Shown piece after piece: positions 34,780 through 46,503 of a stretch of DNA of 64,000 nucleotides. The notes under the pieces are model-generated. The model was not told the origin of the DNA. It saw only the letters and a list, made by a program, of their open reading frames with translations, and searched no databases. Each line of letters opens with the position of its first letter. Position 1 is the first letter of the stretch. The position numbers and the translations under genes were made by a program. Origin of the DNA: Plecoglossus altivelis (lineage: Eukaryota; Chordata; Actinopteri; Osmeriformes; Plecoglossidae); the NCBI GenBank assembly GCA_036571765.1, contig BROE01000013.1, positions 4,306,912-4,370,911 of the forward strand. Direction: 5' to 3'.

Positions 34780-37509
34780 AAAGAGAATAATTGTAGGGCT
34801 TTGTATAGGGCTAAATATAGAACTCTGTAGAACAAGCTAGTCTTTTGTTTAACTTCCTGGACTGGTTAAATCAGAGCTGCTGCTCATGTCTGTCCGCTGG
34901 TCTTTAGCCTGACCTTGTAGAGTCAAACGAGTCTTGTTTAGCATTGGAGATCACTGTTAGACTGTAAGGTAGTCCACTAATGTAGAGCTGTCTGTCTATG
35001 TCTGTATGAGCATGCGGCCTACTGGCCTGGAATCTGACTTGGCACCAACAGCATCAGAGGTAGACAACCTAGTTCTGTGAGCTAGCTGTTAGCTCAGAGA
35101 TGACAGTTAGCCCAACTGGCTGTTAGCTCAGAAATGACAGTTGGCCCGACTGGCTGTTAGCTTGTTGATGGCATGCAGCTATGTCCAATGCTAAATCAGG
35201 TGCTAGTTTTTAAACTGGGGTGGTAAAAAGTAAGATACAGCACTGCCAGTTTGGTAGCTCTGTGGTATAGATGGATATTAACACCATGTAGGAACAACAC
35301 ACTGAGCAGAAGTGCACACAATTTCCAAGTCTTAATATTATATAATTTTTCTGTCAACTGCAGCTGTTATGATTCGGTTCAGACATATTTTTGGTTTTTC
35401 CGATGGTTCATTTTCTTTATTATTGGTTAAAGGGATTACATTTTAAAAATGGGGGTTCTACTACTGCTCTCACAGAGGAAGTAGTGACCAACTTAACCAC
35501 CAGGCTTCTCTGGTACCGAACCATGCCAAAGACTAACATATGCAGCATTTGAGGATATATACTGAACATTTTAAGTTCGGTTCCTTTACATATTAAAGTA
35601 GTTTGCTGACAGACTTAAAGGAGAACTCCAATGGTTATTTGCGCGTTTCACGTGCACTGTGGCATCACTCTGTGAAGTGACGAGTACATCTTTCCTGTCT
35701 GTGTGACGGTTTAGGAAGATTTTCCGATGAATTGTTGGTGGTTAGGGAAAAGAAAAGGCAGGCACCAGTATGCACATTTTACTTTTGTGTTCACGTGTCC
35801 TAACTCCCTTCATGGATCACAAGAAATGAATTCAATGAAATAAACACGTGTTTCCAATTCTGAATTTAAAGACTAGTCTGATGTAGACAGACACGCGCAG
35901 TGCTCTGAAGCAGGGTCCAAAATATTTGCATACAGTGTGCGGAACTGGATTACTTGCTTGAATACTAGTTTGCTACAGAGAAGCACAGTTGGACTAATAC
36001 AACTGTTACACTGTGTGTATAAGCACTCTGTAAGAAGAACTATGTCGGCATAACTGGTGTAATATGGATCACGTTCAATGTTTTTATTACGCGCCATTAC
36101 ATTCCGTTTGATCTGTGTAGACAAAAAAAGCTAACTTGATAGTCTGTTTGAGCAAGGCTGTGGGACTAACTGTATACTATCATGCTTTTTCTCTTAAATC
36201 CTCTCGTGACGTGTCGTTTTTCCGTTATGATGCTTTCCTGGTCCGTAAAACCGCCAGAATTTTGCTCTGCTCTGATGTTGTGGTCTTTTGATGTGTATTA
36301 ATATTATAACTATGAAAGAGGGCCATCTCAGAGTTTCACATACGGAAAAATACCGCTAAAAATTAGCCACTGAGGGTTGGGAATTTTTTTACATTTTTCC
36401 GCTCCAGGTCTGAACTCAAGAAGAGGAAACAAGATGTACTGTTATTAAACCACAACACTTGCTAAAGGCACTGTTAAATATATGACGTCCTCGAATAATA
36501 AATGTTTTTGCATACTCTCTCCTGCCTCTTTCCTTTGCACTGCATTGTGGCCATGTTTGTAGTTCTTGGATTGACGCTTGTAGTATCCTCAAAAATAGAC
36601 GCACAGGAAGAGGATGCAAATTGGGTTTCATGTGTTGTTGTTGATGACGATGATGCAAATCTAGTGTAAGAAGGTAGAACAATATGCTATCCTGTAATTT
36701 AAAAAGTGAACGAGATTTAAACTTTCTACATGCTACTGACCATTATACTTGCAAGGTTATCTGTTGGTACTGCGAAACAGGGTGTGTTCACACTTGGCCA
36801 GTCATCAAGTAAGCAAACAAAAGACTCTCTCATATCGACAGTGATAAGGACAGGCCTTATGGTTCGAATTATTCCGCAGGTGTAGTGTGTTTATTTCACA
36901 AAAAATATCTGGTTTCTGTTTAGGAGATGATGTCATGTTCCCCGCCTTGTTCCTGTGCCAGAGCGTGAAGGGGGGCGAGCGCTGCGGTTAAGATGTTTCG
37001 CTGCGGCCAGAGGGGAACTGAATGACTCATGCGTTTGCCACTGCCTGAGTGAGAGGGTGACTAGCTCACATAGCAACGACGATGCCATCAGTGGCTTTAT
37101 CATCATGTTCTGGGACCTTTAGTCCAGCGGAATAATTTAGTTGAACAGTGTCCTGTGGACTAGATTACCCTTCTAACCTTGCTGGGTCAACTGCCAGTAG
37201 GAATGAGACTATCTCTGATCTTACTTAGGTTACTTAAGATTAGTTTAAAAGTCTACCTATTCGTTGAACCAGATTTCACAGAAAGCACCTGGCAATGAAT
37301 GCAGCTGAAACGGTTGGAGAAGTATTATGATCTACATCTGGTCATTTAAGACGGAAAACCAGATTAGGCCTAGTTAATATATATGGATTCAATATATATG
37401 GATTGCAAGATCACTACATCTGTGTTTTAAATATTCAGGACTCATGTGTCATAATGGCAATACCTTTTTCTTAATTTTGGTGATTCACTGTAACAACAAA
37501 GGTTTTTAG

Positions 37510-37543
37510 TACCGCGCGCTTTAACCGATTGCGCCACCGGAGC
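37510..37543 (-). pseudogene. 5'-half remnant resembling tRNA-Ile (UAU)
   Basis: Read on the minus strand, GCTCCGGTGGCGCAATCGGT is followed by TAAAGCGCGCGGTA. This matches the acceptor strand, box A, D-arm and 5' anticodon stem of eukaryotic tRNA-Ile with UAU anticodon, with one extra A. After the anticodon stem the sequence diverges (CTAAAAACC...) and no box B (GGTTCGA) follows. It cannot make a functional tRNA. Confidence 0.75.
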
Positions 37544-39426
37544 AGATAATTTACATGTCAAGGTGAACTTAAACCCACGTCAACGGATGACATAATGACC
37601 CACACATGTGGCTGCACAAGCATGACTTCTCCCGGGAGAACAGTGCTTTTAATGTTTTAACCAAAACACAGCGGAACGAGAGGTCACGGAGGTTGGTTAT
37701 GCGTTTACATCGAAGTATTAGCCTAGTTTAGTTGTATAGAACAACGTCAGAACTCGAAACGAATCAAATATATATATACATATATAATATGCATTTACGA
37801 AGATGGGATTTTAGAACGTATACACTTACACAAATATATCAACTAAGATAAAAACTAACATAAAACCGGGTCGGGGGGAGAAGATGAATGTTAATCCATA
37901 GACTGGAGCAAATCCTGTTTCAAAAATGGCTCAATAGCACCCTCCAGTGATTACATAAGCACATGTTCATAAACATCCACAAGAGGTCAGTGCTAAATCG
38001 GTTAGGAATGTAATTTTTCACACAAAGAGAAACACAGGGTGATCCATGGAACGTGTCAGGGAAAAGAGTTTGAGATCGGGCCGGCATGTATCTGCGAAAA
38101 AAGCCGCTGTGTGAAGAGACCGGATCGTTTAGCGGATATTACGTTATTGGGCTGCGCTTGACGATTTATGACTTTATTCCACCCCACAACCACCATCCTA
38201 TCTTTTTACACACACAATCTTACGGTCGCACAATTTCCACATTTCTCCTGTCCATCTCACTTTTTATTTCCAGCATTACACTTGTGGCTTTCTATCCAAC
38301 TTGATGGTCTTTCTCTCCCTGCTAATATGGGACTGAGGTAAACAGCTGGTTTTAGGCCTTATAAGATCAACAGACAAATTAGACAAACTGGCACATGGCC
38401 CTGAAGGCCAACCATGAGCCAGTCTGCTTGTTAATAAAATAATAATAAACATCTTTTCACATAATGCATTATTAATGGACCAAAGCTATTCTCTCCCTAT
38501 CCCTCCCTCCCTCTCTGTCCATCTTTCCCTCTTTCCCTTCAACCCTCCACATCCCCTTCTTTTCCTTATGTAAATGTTCTCATGGTTAGCATTACCGAAA
38601 GTGAGTGCGGACTAATTAAATGAATAAATCATACATTCATCATGAAACTATTCAACCACATAACCTGTTTTCTGCAGGACTCAATATTTGCTCTCATGAC
38701 CATGGAGATCCATGTGTGTGTGTGTGTGTGTGTGTATGTGTGTGTGCGTGTGTGTGCGTGGTATGTGGTGTGCATATGTCTTTGGAAGCAGCACCTGTTG
38801 GTCTTTGTGTTCGTCCTGTTTAAAGAGGCTTTAAGATCTGACCCTTCCCTCCAGCCAATGAACAGCAGCCTTGCACTTTCATGAACCTGATTCCATCCCC
38901 ATCACTTGACCTTGTGTGCACCAGCTGTCTCTAACAGAACACATCACCTGTCACCTGCAGTCTTCTCTCTACCTCCAGATCACATCCCGGTGGTATCTTT
39001 CCATGTACAGAAGGAAATGTTTGAAACAATAACTCCCTTTTGTTATCAGTTTACCATACACAAACCAACAGCAGATATATTACTGTAATAACTCTCCAAT
39101 GGTTCATACCGTTGATCATTTAATGGACATTGACCTGTGTTATTTAGGTTCATGTTATCACATGAAGATGTGATTGTAGATTGTAGTTTGCTGGGCACGA
39201 CTGTGTGTAGGAAAACAGACATTCTTTAAAACTGACTTCCGTTTTCTGTGATAATGATAATAGTTATATTAATGATCCAGTTTTCTGTGGAATCTGCCAA
39301 ACGTTTTTTTTTTTAAAGTCCAGAAGTAGAAAGCATGGGCTAATGGAATGACGGGGGGCTGTAGAATGTTAAGGCTCAGTGTGAATGAGTTCCATACTCC
39401 GTGTCCCCTTTAGCATGGTCTTCTTT

Positions 39427-39428
<2 letters not shown>

Positions 39429-39493
<65 letters not shown>
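39429..39493. repeat. (CA)n microsatellite, about 32 units, uninterrupted
   Basis: A pure CA dinucleotide run about 560 bases upstream of the lysmd2 exon. Confidence 0.98.
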
Positions 39494-39498
<5 letters not shown>

Positions 39499-39735
39499 TA
39501 AAATGAACGTGAAAAGAACACGTAGGCTACTTCTTAGACGCAAGTTCTTGATGGACACGTGTTTGACATTAAAATGCCCGACATTAAATGCCACTATTAA
39601 ATTACTAGAGAACCATTTTACTTGATTATAAATCGTAGCTTGATTGATTTAGTACTCTTACGGTCACTCCCATACCGTGTCCATTACAATAGTCGGTTGT
39701 TTATTTAGACTTAATATATTTGAGCATGCTCTTCT

Positions 39736-40054
39736 TCCAGGTCTACTGTCACAACACGCCTGGGTGGGCCAATGAAGCACGCTGATCTGCGTATCCAATT
39801 GCATTGCTCCAAATACGTCGCCTACCCTGCGTTCTACGTTCTTGCGTCGGCTAGCCGCGGTAGTCAGCCTGTGACAAAATAGCGAACTGAGGGATTGTTG
39901 TGGTCTGAATCATGCGACATATATCTAGAACTGACATGTATCATCAAATTAGACATGGAAATCTCCCTGCAGCATGAGTGATAGCGTGAGTTTTACAATA
40001 TCAGAGTTACCAGTCGAGCATCTGAACTGAACGCCAGACTATTTGGAATAGAAG
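39736..40054 (+). promoter_or_regulatory. lysmd2: Putative lysmd2 promoter and 5' untranslated region
   Basis: Contains CCAAT boxes (GGGCCAATGAAG near 39768 and TATCCAATTG near 39795) and a CpG-containing patch (GCGTCGGCTAGCCGCGG near 39845) before the start codon. The transcription start is not determined. Confidence 0.45.
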
Positions 40055-43000
40055 ATGGCGGAGTTCTCGCCTGTTTTGCCGATGAGGGATGGAGGAGGAA
40101 GGTTTGGCCAACCTATATTCCCAAGGTCCAGGTCTGGTTCCGAGTCGGAGAGTGAGCTGTCTCAGAGTCTGGCCCGGACAAAGATCCGGTCTTACGGGAG
40201 CACGGCCAGTGTTACGGCCTCTTTGGGGGAGAAATTCATAGAGCATCGGGTTACAGATAGTGATACCTTGCAAGGTATTGCCCTTAAATACGGTGTAACG
40301 GTAAGATTTTCCAAATTGAAGTAACTTATATTTAATTCGGTAGGCGTGTAAAAACATACTTGCATTTTGATAACTACCCATCCACGGCCTATAAATCATT
40401 GTAAGCATGCGTCATAACGTCAGATAAGGGATCACCTATTTGCAGCGCTGTCATATCTGCGATTTCATGCTGTCTGACCTGCGGTCAGGCCAAGTGTTTA
40501 CTGTTCATCGTCTACTGAGACTCGAATCTACTCTACAGTAGGGCTGAGTTTCAATTTAGATTTCTTTGTGCTATAAAAGGTCCAATGTGGAATCAGGAAG
40601 TGATTTGGAGTTGCATCCCATGTTGCACTAAAACATAGCTTACATGAAAGAATATAGCATTGTAATAAACCACACTGTTGCTACAACTAATGACGTAGTT
40701 ACAGTAGAGTGCAGCTACCTGGATTCAGTTGGAATGTAATGATCTGGTAATGACGACAGGACATGGGTGGGGTACTTGGCTAGTAACACGGCTTTTAACA
40801 CTCATGACACTCTCCTTAACTGCTTCTGACAGTGTCCATCTCTCTTCGCTAACTTCTACACCTGCCTCTGGCAAATCATGTATTGTCATTTTAACACAAT
40901 GTCGCCGACTGAAGGTTCTGATATCGTGCGACTTCTGCTTTCCTCTCCGACAGATGGAGCAGATCAAGAGGGCCAACAAGCTCTTCAGCAACGACTGCAT
41001 CTTCCTGAGGAACTCGCTCAACATCCCAGTCGCCTCCGAGAAATCCTCCATTTTTAACGGACTGTCCCTGGAGTCTCCCGACGGCGAGGGCGCGCCCAAC
41101 CCCCTGGATCACGACCCCCCCAGAGTGACGCAAGACACCGAGGTTCCCTCCCCGCCCCAATCTCCGCCCCCAGAGAACTCCAAAAAAACGAGCCACTCTC
41201 AGCCCGAGGAACTGTCGGCCAAAGATTTCCTACACAGACTGGACTTGCAAATCAAACAGTCAAAGCAGGCAGCACGGAGACTCAAAGAGGAGGAAGTAAG
41301 GTGAGAGACTCAGCTTTAGCGTTAGCCAATCGCGCTAGCTGATGGGAGGGATGTAGCTCAACGATAGCCAATCACACACAGTCAAAGAGAGGAAAATATG
41401 GCGGATGAGTCTGAGTCTTTTTCCATTAAAAACCCCCAAATCCAATCCACGTTCATAACAAGTGTGTGTGTGTGTGAGAGAGAGAGTGAATCATTCCTAC
41501 CATTCTCACTGACATGTTGCAGATGATGCACATTTCCTTTGCCAATGTTCCTCTCTCATTATCTAAGTGGGTATTACCCTATTATGCTGAGTCATGCTGT
41601 CCAGCAGCCACATTTCTGAGTGCTGTGAATCGCATGCCATTTGGGTGTGTGTGTGTACGTGTGTGCAAAATCAATGGATGTATGAGGACACACAAAAGTA
41701 TTGTCATCTGAGCAATGCCTCAGCACATCTGTCTGTATAGTGTGCACCTTCCAACGTGGAATATTCTAGGTTTTGGTCCAAGATACTAGGAAGTCCACTT
41801 GCTGATCTGGAACTTGCCTGGTCCCAGTCAGTAGCACGCTGGTCAGCCAACGCTGAGTCATAGTGCGGACAGACTCCCTGTCTGTCTGCTTCGCTCCGAC
41901 GTTCTCAACGAACACGTTCTCCTAGCAGCCTGCTCTGAGAAGGGGTTAAAGACACTGCCTGGGGGGTTTTCACCAAGACATGCTGAGCTACACCTGATTA
42001 GCCGCAGGTCCAGTGACATTTCCGTGTGGTTTGAGAGCAAGTTTCCTGGATTTGAATTTCAGACAGTTTCTTCAGTATTTAAAACTGGTCATGTTGACCT
42101 GACTTCTGAGGCACAGTGTCATGTAGCTCTTATAAAAGTGATCTTACACGCTAAAGCTATGGTCTCCATAATCACAGAATTATAGTCAATATGGTGCTCA
42201 TCCCCTTGTTGCCCCAATACAACCTTCGCTTGTCATGATTTAGGCTACATCGGCACAGCTTTACCCCTGGTATGTTTTTGATGAATTGGTATGGCATCAC
42301 AGGACAGCAGCTGGCTTCTGTGTTTACCTACTAACTCCACAGCAACCATACGCTGTGTGTCCTCAGGGCTCACATTCAATCCACACTGAAATAAGGTGTG
42401 TTTGCTCAAACAGACGCACGCTCCACTGTTTCCAGTTAGGCTAGGGCAAACACAGACTCACTTCCCAGCCTTTAGATAGACTTCAGAAGGGAGATAAGGG
42501 AAATATCAACAGCAGACATGCCTGGCCTTTTGAAGAGGCGGAGATGACAGGGATGAATGTGAGTCCCCTGAGATGGAAAGGTTTCCTGGATGATGCCAGG
42601 GCTCCAGTCCTGTGGAGCTGCCCAGCCAACTCTGAGGGGAACAGGGCTCCAACTGCAGCTTGTTATCCCTCTCCTCTTCCCAGTCTCCCTGCGCTGACCC
42701 CCCACTCTCCCCCCTTAACTCCTCTTCCGCTCTCGTCTACCACAACAAAGCTTTGATTGACAGGACTTGTCTCTCCCTTCCTCTCCTCCCCCGTTTCCTT
42801 CTGCGCTCTCTCTCTCCTTCTCTCTCTTTTCTCTCTTTTCACTTTTGTCAGGTCTATTCATAAGCTCTAGCGAGTTGATGGATCACGCTGCAGAGCCCAT
42901 TCACCTAGGCAGCCTCTCATGTAGTTCCCCTGCCATGGCTGTGTCGTTTCCTGCCGGCAGGATTTCTGTTGAAGAGGGCAACCTGAAAATACTGACAAGA

Positions 43001-43413
43001 AAGGAGGCCAAGTTATTGAAATGAGTCTCAGGAGCAGATCAGTCACTCAGCCGAGACCAGATGATACCGGAACAGTGTTCTACTGTTACCTGCCTGGGCT
43101 TCATTCATTATTCACACAGGCCTATCAAGGCCCTGCGGTGGCGCACGTTCCATATTCAATTCAACCGGCAGGGCTGTGGATGGGAGCGTGTGGATGGGAG
43201 CGGGTGGATGGGAGCGTGCGGATGGGAGCGTGCGGATGGGAGCGGGCGGATGGGAGAGTGCGGATAGGAGCGTGTGGATGGGAGCATGTGGATGTCGATT
43301 TAATCGACGTTACCGTCTAGAATATGGAATGTGTAAACTGTGTTGTGTTTTGTTTTTCCAGAGACAGTGATGAAGAGTACACAGCGCCGGTCTCAGCCTA
43401 CCAGGAGATATAA
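40055..43413 (+). CDS. lysmd2: LysM domain-containing protein 2 (Lysmd2), 3 exons
   Basis: Small intracellular protein with one LysM domain; no enzymatic role is established. Exons 40055-40300, 40954-41300 and 43362-43413 join in frame to 214 aa, against 215 for human LYSMD2. The ATG follows GAATAGAAG, and the N-terminus MAEFSPVLPMRDGGG precedes a Ser-rich stretch. The LysM domain is at about 62-108: IEHRVTDSDTLQGIALKYGV, then MEQIKRANKL and the motif FLRNSLNIPV. A Pro/Ser-rich linker follows, then a C-terminal charged segment (DFLHRLDLQIKQSKQAARRL) and DSDEEYTAPVSAYQEI at the end. The intron between exons 1 and 2 splits the LysM domain after the GVT residues. It lacks a signal peptide. LYSMD1 is the alternative, but the neighbours tmod and scg3 favour Lysmd2. 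Confidence 0.94.
43171..43295 (+). repeat. 14-bp tandem repeat in lysmd2 intron 2
   Basis: About nine copies of GTGTGGATGGGAGC with T/C and G/A variants (GTGCGGATGGGAGC, GGGCGGATGGGAGA). It ends about 65 bases before the acceptor of exon 3. Confidence 0.93.
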
Positions 43414-43447
43414 ACGGACAAGCCCTTATCTGTTGATCTAACATCCT

Positions 43448-43448
<1 letters not shown>

Positions 43449-43508
<60 letters not shown>
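43449..43508. repeat. (CA)n microsatellite, about 30 units, in the lysmd2 3' untranslated region
   Basis: A pure CA run starting 36 bases after the lysmd2 stop codon, so it would be transcribed. Confidence 0.98.
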
Positions 43509-43511
<3 letters not shown>

Positions 43512-44197
43512 TTTTACCAAACCAGTCAATCTGACAGGGTGTCATCTTTGGCCTTTTCTGTTATAGTTATAGACTATTGTAACCAGGGTTGGACTGGGTC
43601 TAAAAAAACGGTCCGGCAAACCAGCTAACGACAGTGCACTATTATTTATTTGAATGTTTTTTTTTTGTTTGCATTATTCAGCGGCCATTACTTTGACCGG
43701 CCATTCGGGAAATCTGTTGACGGTCTGTCCGACCCTGATTGTCATGATGTTTTTGTACTGCTGGCATACGGTAAGACTGTCGTTTAGACAACAGGTACCC
43801 GTTCACCTGCTACTTGCTTCTGAGGCTGCTGGTTTGAACACCTCTGTTGTGTTGAATGCATTTAACCAGATACACACTGCAGCAACCAATGTGAGGAGGA
43901 TTAGCCAGATAAACTAGCTGTTACTTTTCTGATGATGTAAATCCTTCCCCTAGAATAGAATCAGAAACATATCCACTCCTCCGTCTGTGTGTACGTCCGG
44001 TAGACTGCGGTTGAGCCTTTTTATTCTACTATATATAATCTGGTCTGGTTTACGGACCAGCTGATTTTATTTGGGAGCAGAAGGGATGCCTCTTTTTGAA
44101 GTGTGAATGTAATGTTATTTTTGTGCGTGGAAAAACTGTATAAACCAAGGCTGATTTTAATGTGCTTTGTTTGGTTGTTCTTTTGTTGATGAGGAAG

Positions 44198-44203
44198 AAT
44201 AAA
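44198..44203 (+). terminator. lysmd2: lysmd2 polyadenylation signal (AATAAA)
   Basis: AATAAA in GAAGAATAAATAG, 785 bases after the stop codon. It faces the scg3 signal about 95 bases away. Confidence 0.6.
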
Positions 44204-44297
44204 TAGAAGCTAACACGTGTTCTCCTTGATCTTACAGCAGGACACGGCTCAAACGCCGCCTCAACAGGATGTACTGCACACGTAGAGAAAGGCCTTT

Positions 44298-44303
44298 TTT
44301 ATT
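44298..44303 (-). terminator. scg3: scg3 polyadenylation signal (AATAAA, minus strand)
   Basis: TTTATT on the plus strand. It lies 845 bases beyond the scg3 stop and would end a 3' untranslated region of about 870 bases. The intervening sequence is AT-rich, as is typical of such regions. Confidence 0.55.
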
Positions 44304-45148
44304 TGCTTTTACATTTTGGAAAAAATCACATATTTACATTCAAAAATACTTCATTTTTGTGTCTCTAGAGCAGTGGAGATGTAATATACGAACACATGCA
44401 GAGGGGAAAATACATTGATGTGTGTTTGGTTAGAGGTTTCTTATAGAAAGATTCCAGAACACAAACACACAGGAGGATACACAAGATATGTCACCCTCAG
44501 GAAACAGAACTAAAGTGTTTTTGGTTGAAAGTCAAAAGCCTTAATACAATTTGATTTAACACATACACTGGAAAAAAAACATACTGATAACTAGGACAGA
44601 TTACATAGAATGAATACATTTAAATGTGTAGTTGCGACGTTTGTTTGTTTTTGCAAAAACATAACAGTTGTGGAAAACTGTATGATAAATATACTCTTAA
44701 GGGCCAATTCTGTTTCCTTCTCAAATTTAACATTCTTTAAAATTCTTTGTTGAATTACACTGGCCACCATCAAGATTTTAATCTAGTCACTGGTGGCATC
44801 TGTGTATTTCTTATAGTTTTGCTTTACGTTAAAATGCTTGGCATTTCTTAAAATACTTTTAAGTACAATTATTAATAAAGTTGATTACATTTCAATTTTT
44901 CATATATGGGGGGGAAAGTTCAGATATAGTACTTTTTGCCTAAATAGTGTTTTTAAATACATAAACAGCATACAGTTAATATCATCAAGTCCAATCTAAA
45001 TTTGAGATCGGTCCACATGTATGTCATGCTCTGACGTCGACAGGAGATGAGCACAAACATACCAGCGTCTTGTATGCGGATCTCAAGTTTAGATTGCGGT
45101 CGCGGTTGGAGGTGGTTGGGCGTTTCGCTGCAGGTTTGCTGGGACAGT

Positions 45149-46452
45149 TTAAAGACTGCCGTAGATCCTCTTGATGGTCTCTCCTTCGTCCTTCTCGATG
45201 ATGCCCTTGTCGATGTAGGAGTCCACCTGCTGGTCCATGAAGTCCCTCAGCTTAGACAGGTCATAATCTGGGAAGGCAGACAAAACATTGAAAAAAAGGT
45301 TCTGGCATTTCACAGGGGTCGATTGAAGTCCGTATTCTCACGATACCGGGTGATGCTCGGCGATTGTGATGATAGAGCGATATGGATAGTCTTAGTCTAC
45401 TATGTTGTCATTCTAATCTGTTATGATGAGGACCGCCCACGTCACACGTAACACTGACAGAGTACACAAAATAATCTGGAACGGCAGTAGCAGTAGAGGA
45501 TTAGGGTTGGAATTCGAGTGGTTGACTCCTTGCCACACCGTCTAGTCAAGCACCCACAGACTAAATAGTTAGCCTTACTATCAATCCTTCCTGTTACGGA
45601 TAAGTCGATGACCTTTCCGCCTCAGGTAGATTTCTTAGAATTGAGCCACAACCTCAGATCCGACTAACGCTTACTGTAGTTGTATTGTATTGCAGTTATT
45701 CCGTAACTTTCCACTAGTTTGTCCCCAGTACTCTGACCATGTCTGGCTTTGTAAAATGGCTGCTGTTAGAGAATCCAGATTTGGCAAGACAGCGGGAGGA
45801 AACAGCCTTACGTAAGCCTTCGCAACGATCCATAACCTATTACAAATACAAATGAGTCTAATTATCTCTCCAGAGAATTCTTTGTGGAGCCCTTTGCTCT
45901 ACAGGAGGGGAAGAGAAGAGGGGAGATGGGGTGGAACCAGGTGCCAGCAGCAGCATTTTAATGGAATGTCATTAGTAGATGTTTTGAACCAAATCATATT
46001 TTATAATAACATAATGTATTCAATTAGGAGACACTTACATCCAAAAGGGACGCATGAAGCAGGGGAGAATGGAAACGACGACCTCTTGCTCTGAAGCAAA
46101 CTGCTCTACAGACTGAACTACGACTACACCTCCGTTCAAGAGGTTTATTTGTATTCATTTTGTTTATGTCGTTGATGTAATGTCTCTTGGTAAACTTAAC
46201 GCAAAGGAGACAAAGGTTTATGGATCCCTCAGTGGAATGTGTTAGTAAGAACCATTATTGCCATTGAGCTTGGCTTTGCTTAATGAGCCAATTACTGGCA
46301 AGAAACCCCATATGTTCCTTCTGACAGCCTATGGATGAGCATGCGCACACACACACACACACACCCACAAACATAAGAGTGCTGCCTAGAAATGTTACCG
46401 TCTGTTACTGACCGGGTGAATTCAGCAACAACCCCTTTTCTCGTTGAGTCAT

Positions 46453-46503
<51 letters not shown>

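Larger units (their letters stand above)
34780..39735. other. Intergenic region between tmod and lysmd2
   Basis: About 5 kb without a recognised gene. Present are a two-copy 36-bp repeat around TGTTAGCTCAGA (35086-35165), a truncated tRNA-like segment (37510-37543), TG repeats (38714-38760) and a long CA repeat (39429-39493). Short frames such as 36416-36682 show no family resemblance. Part of the left end may be tmod 3' untranslated region. Confidence 0.5.

Noticed and set aside
45047..45451. 134-residue plus-strand frame
   Set aside because: Antisense shadow of the last scg3 exon.
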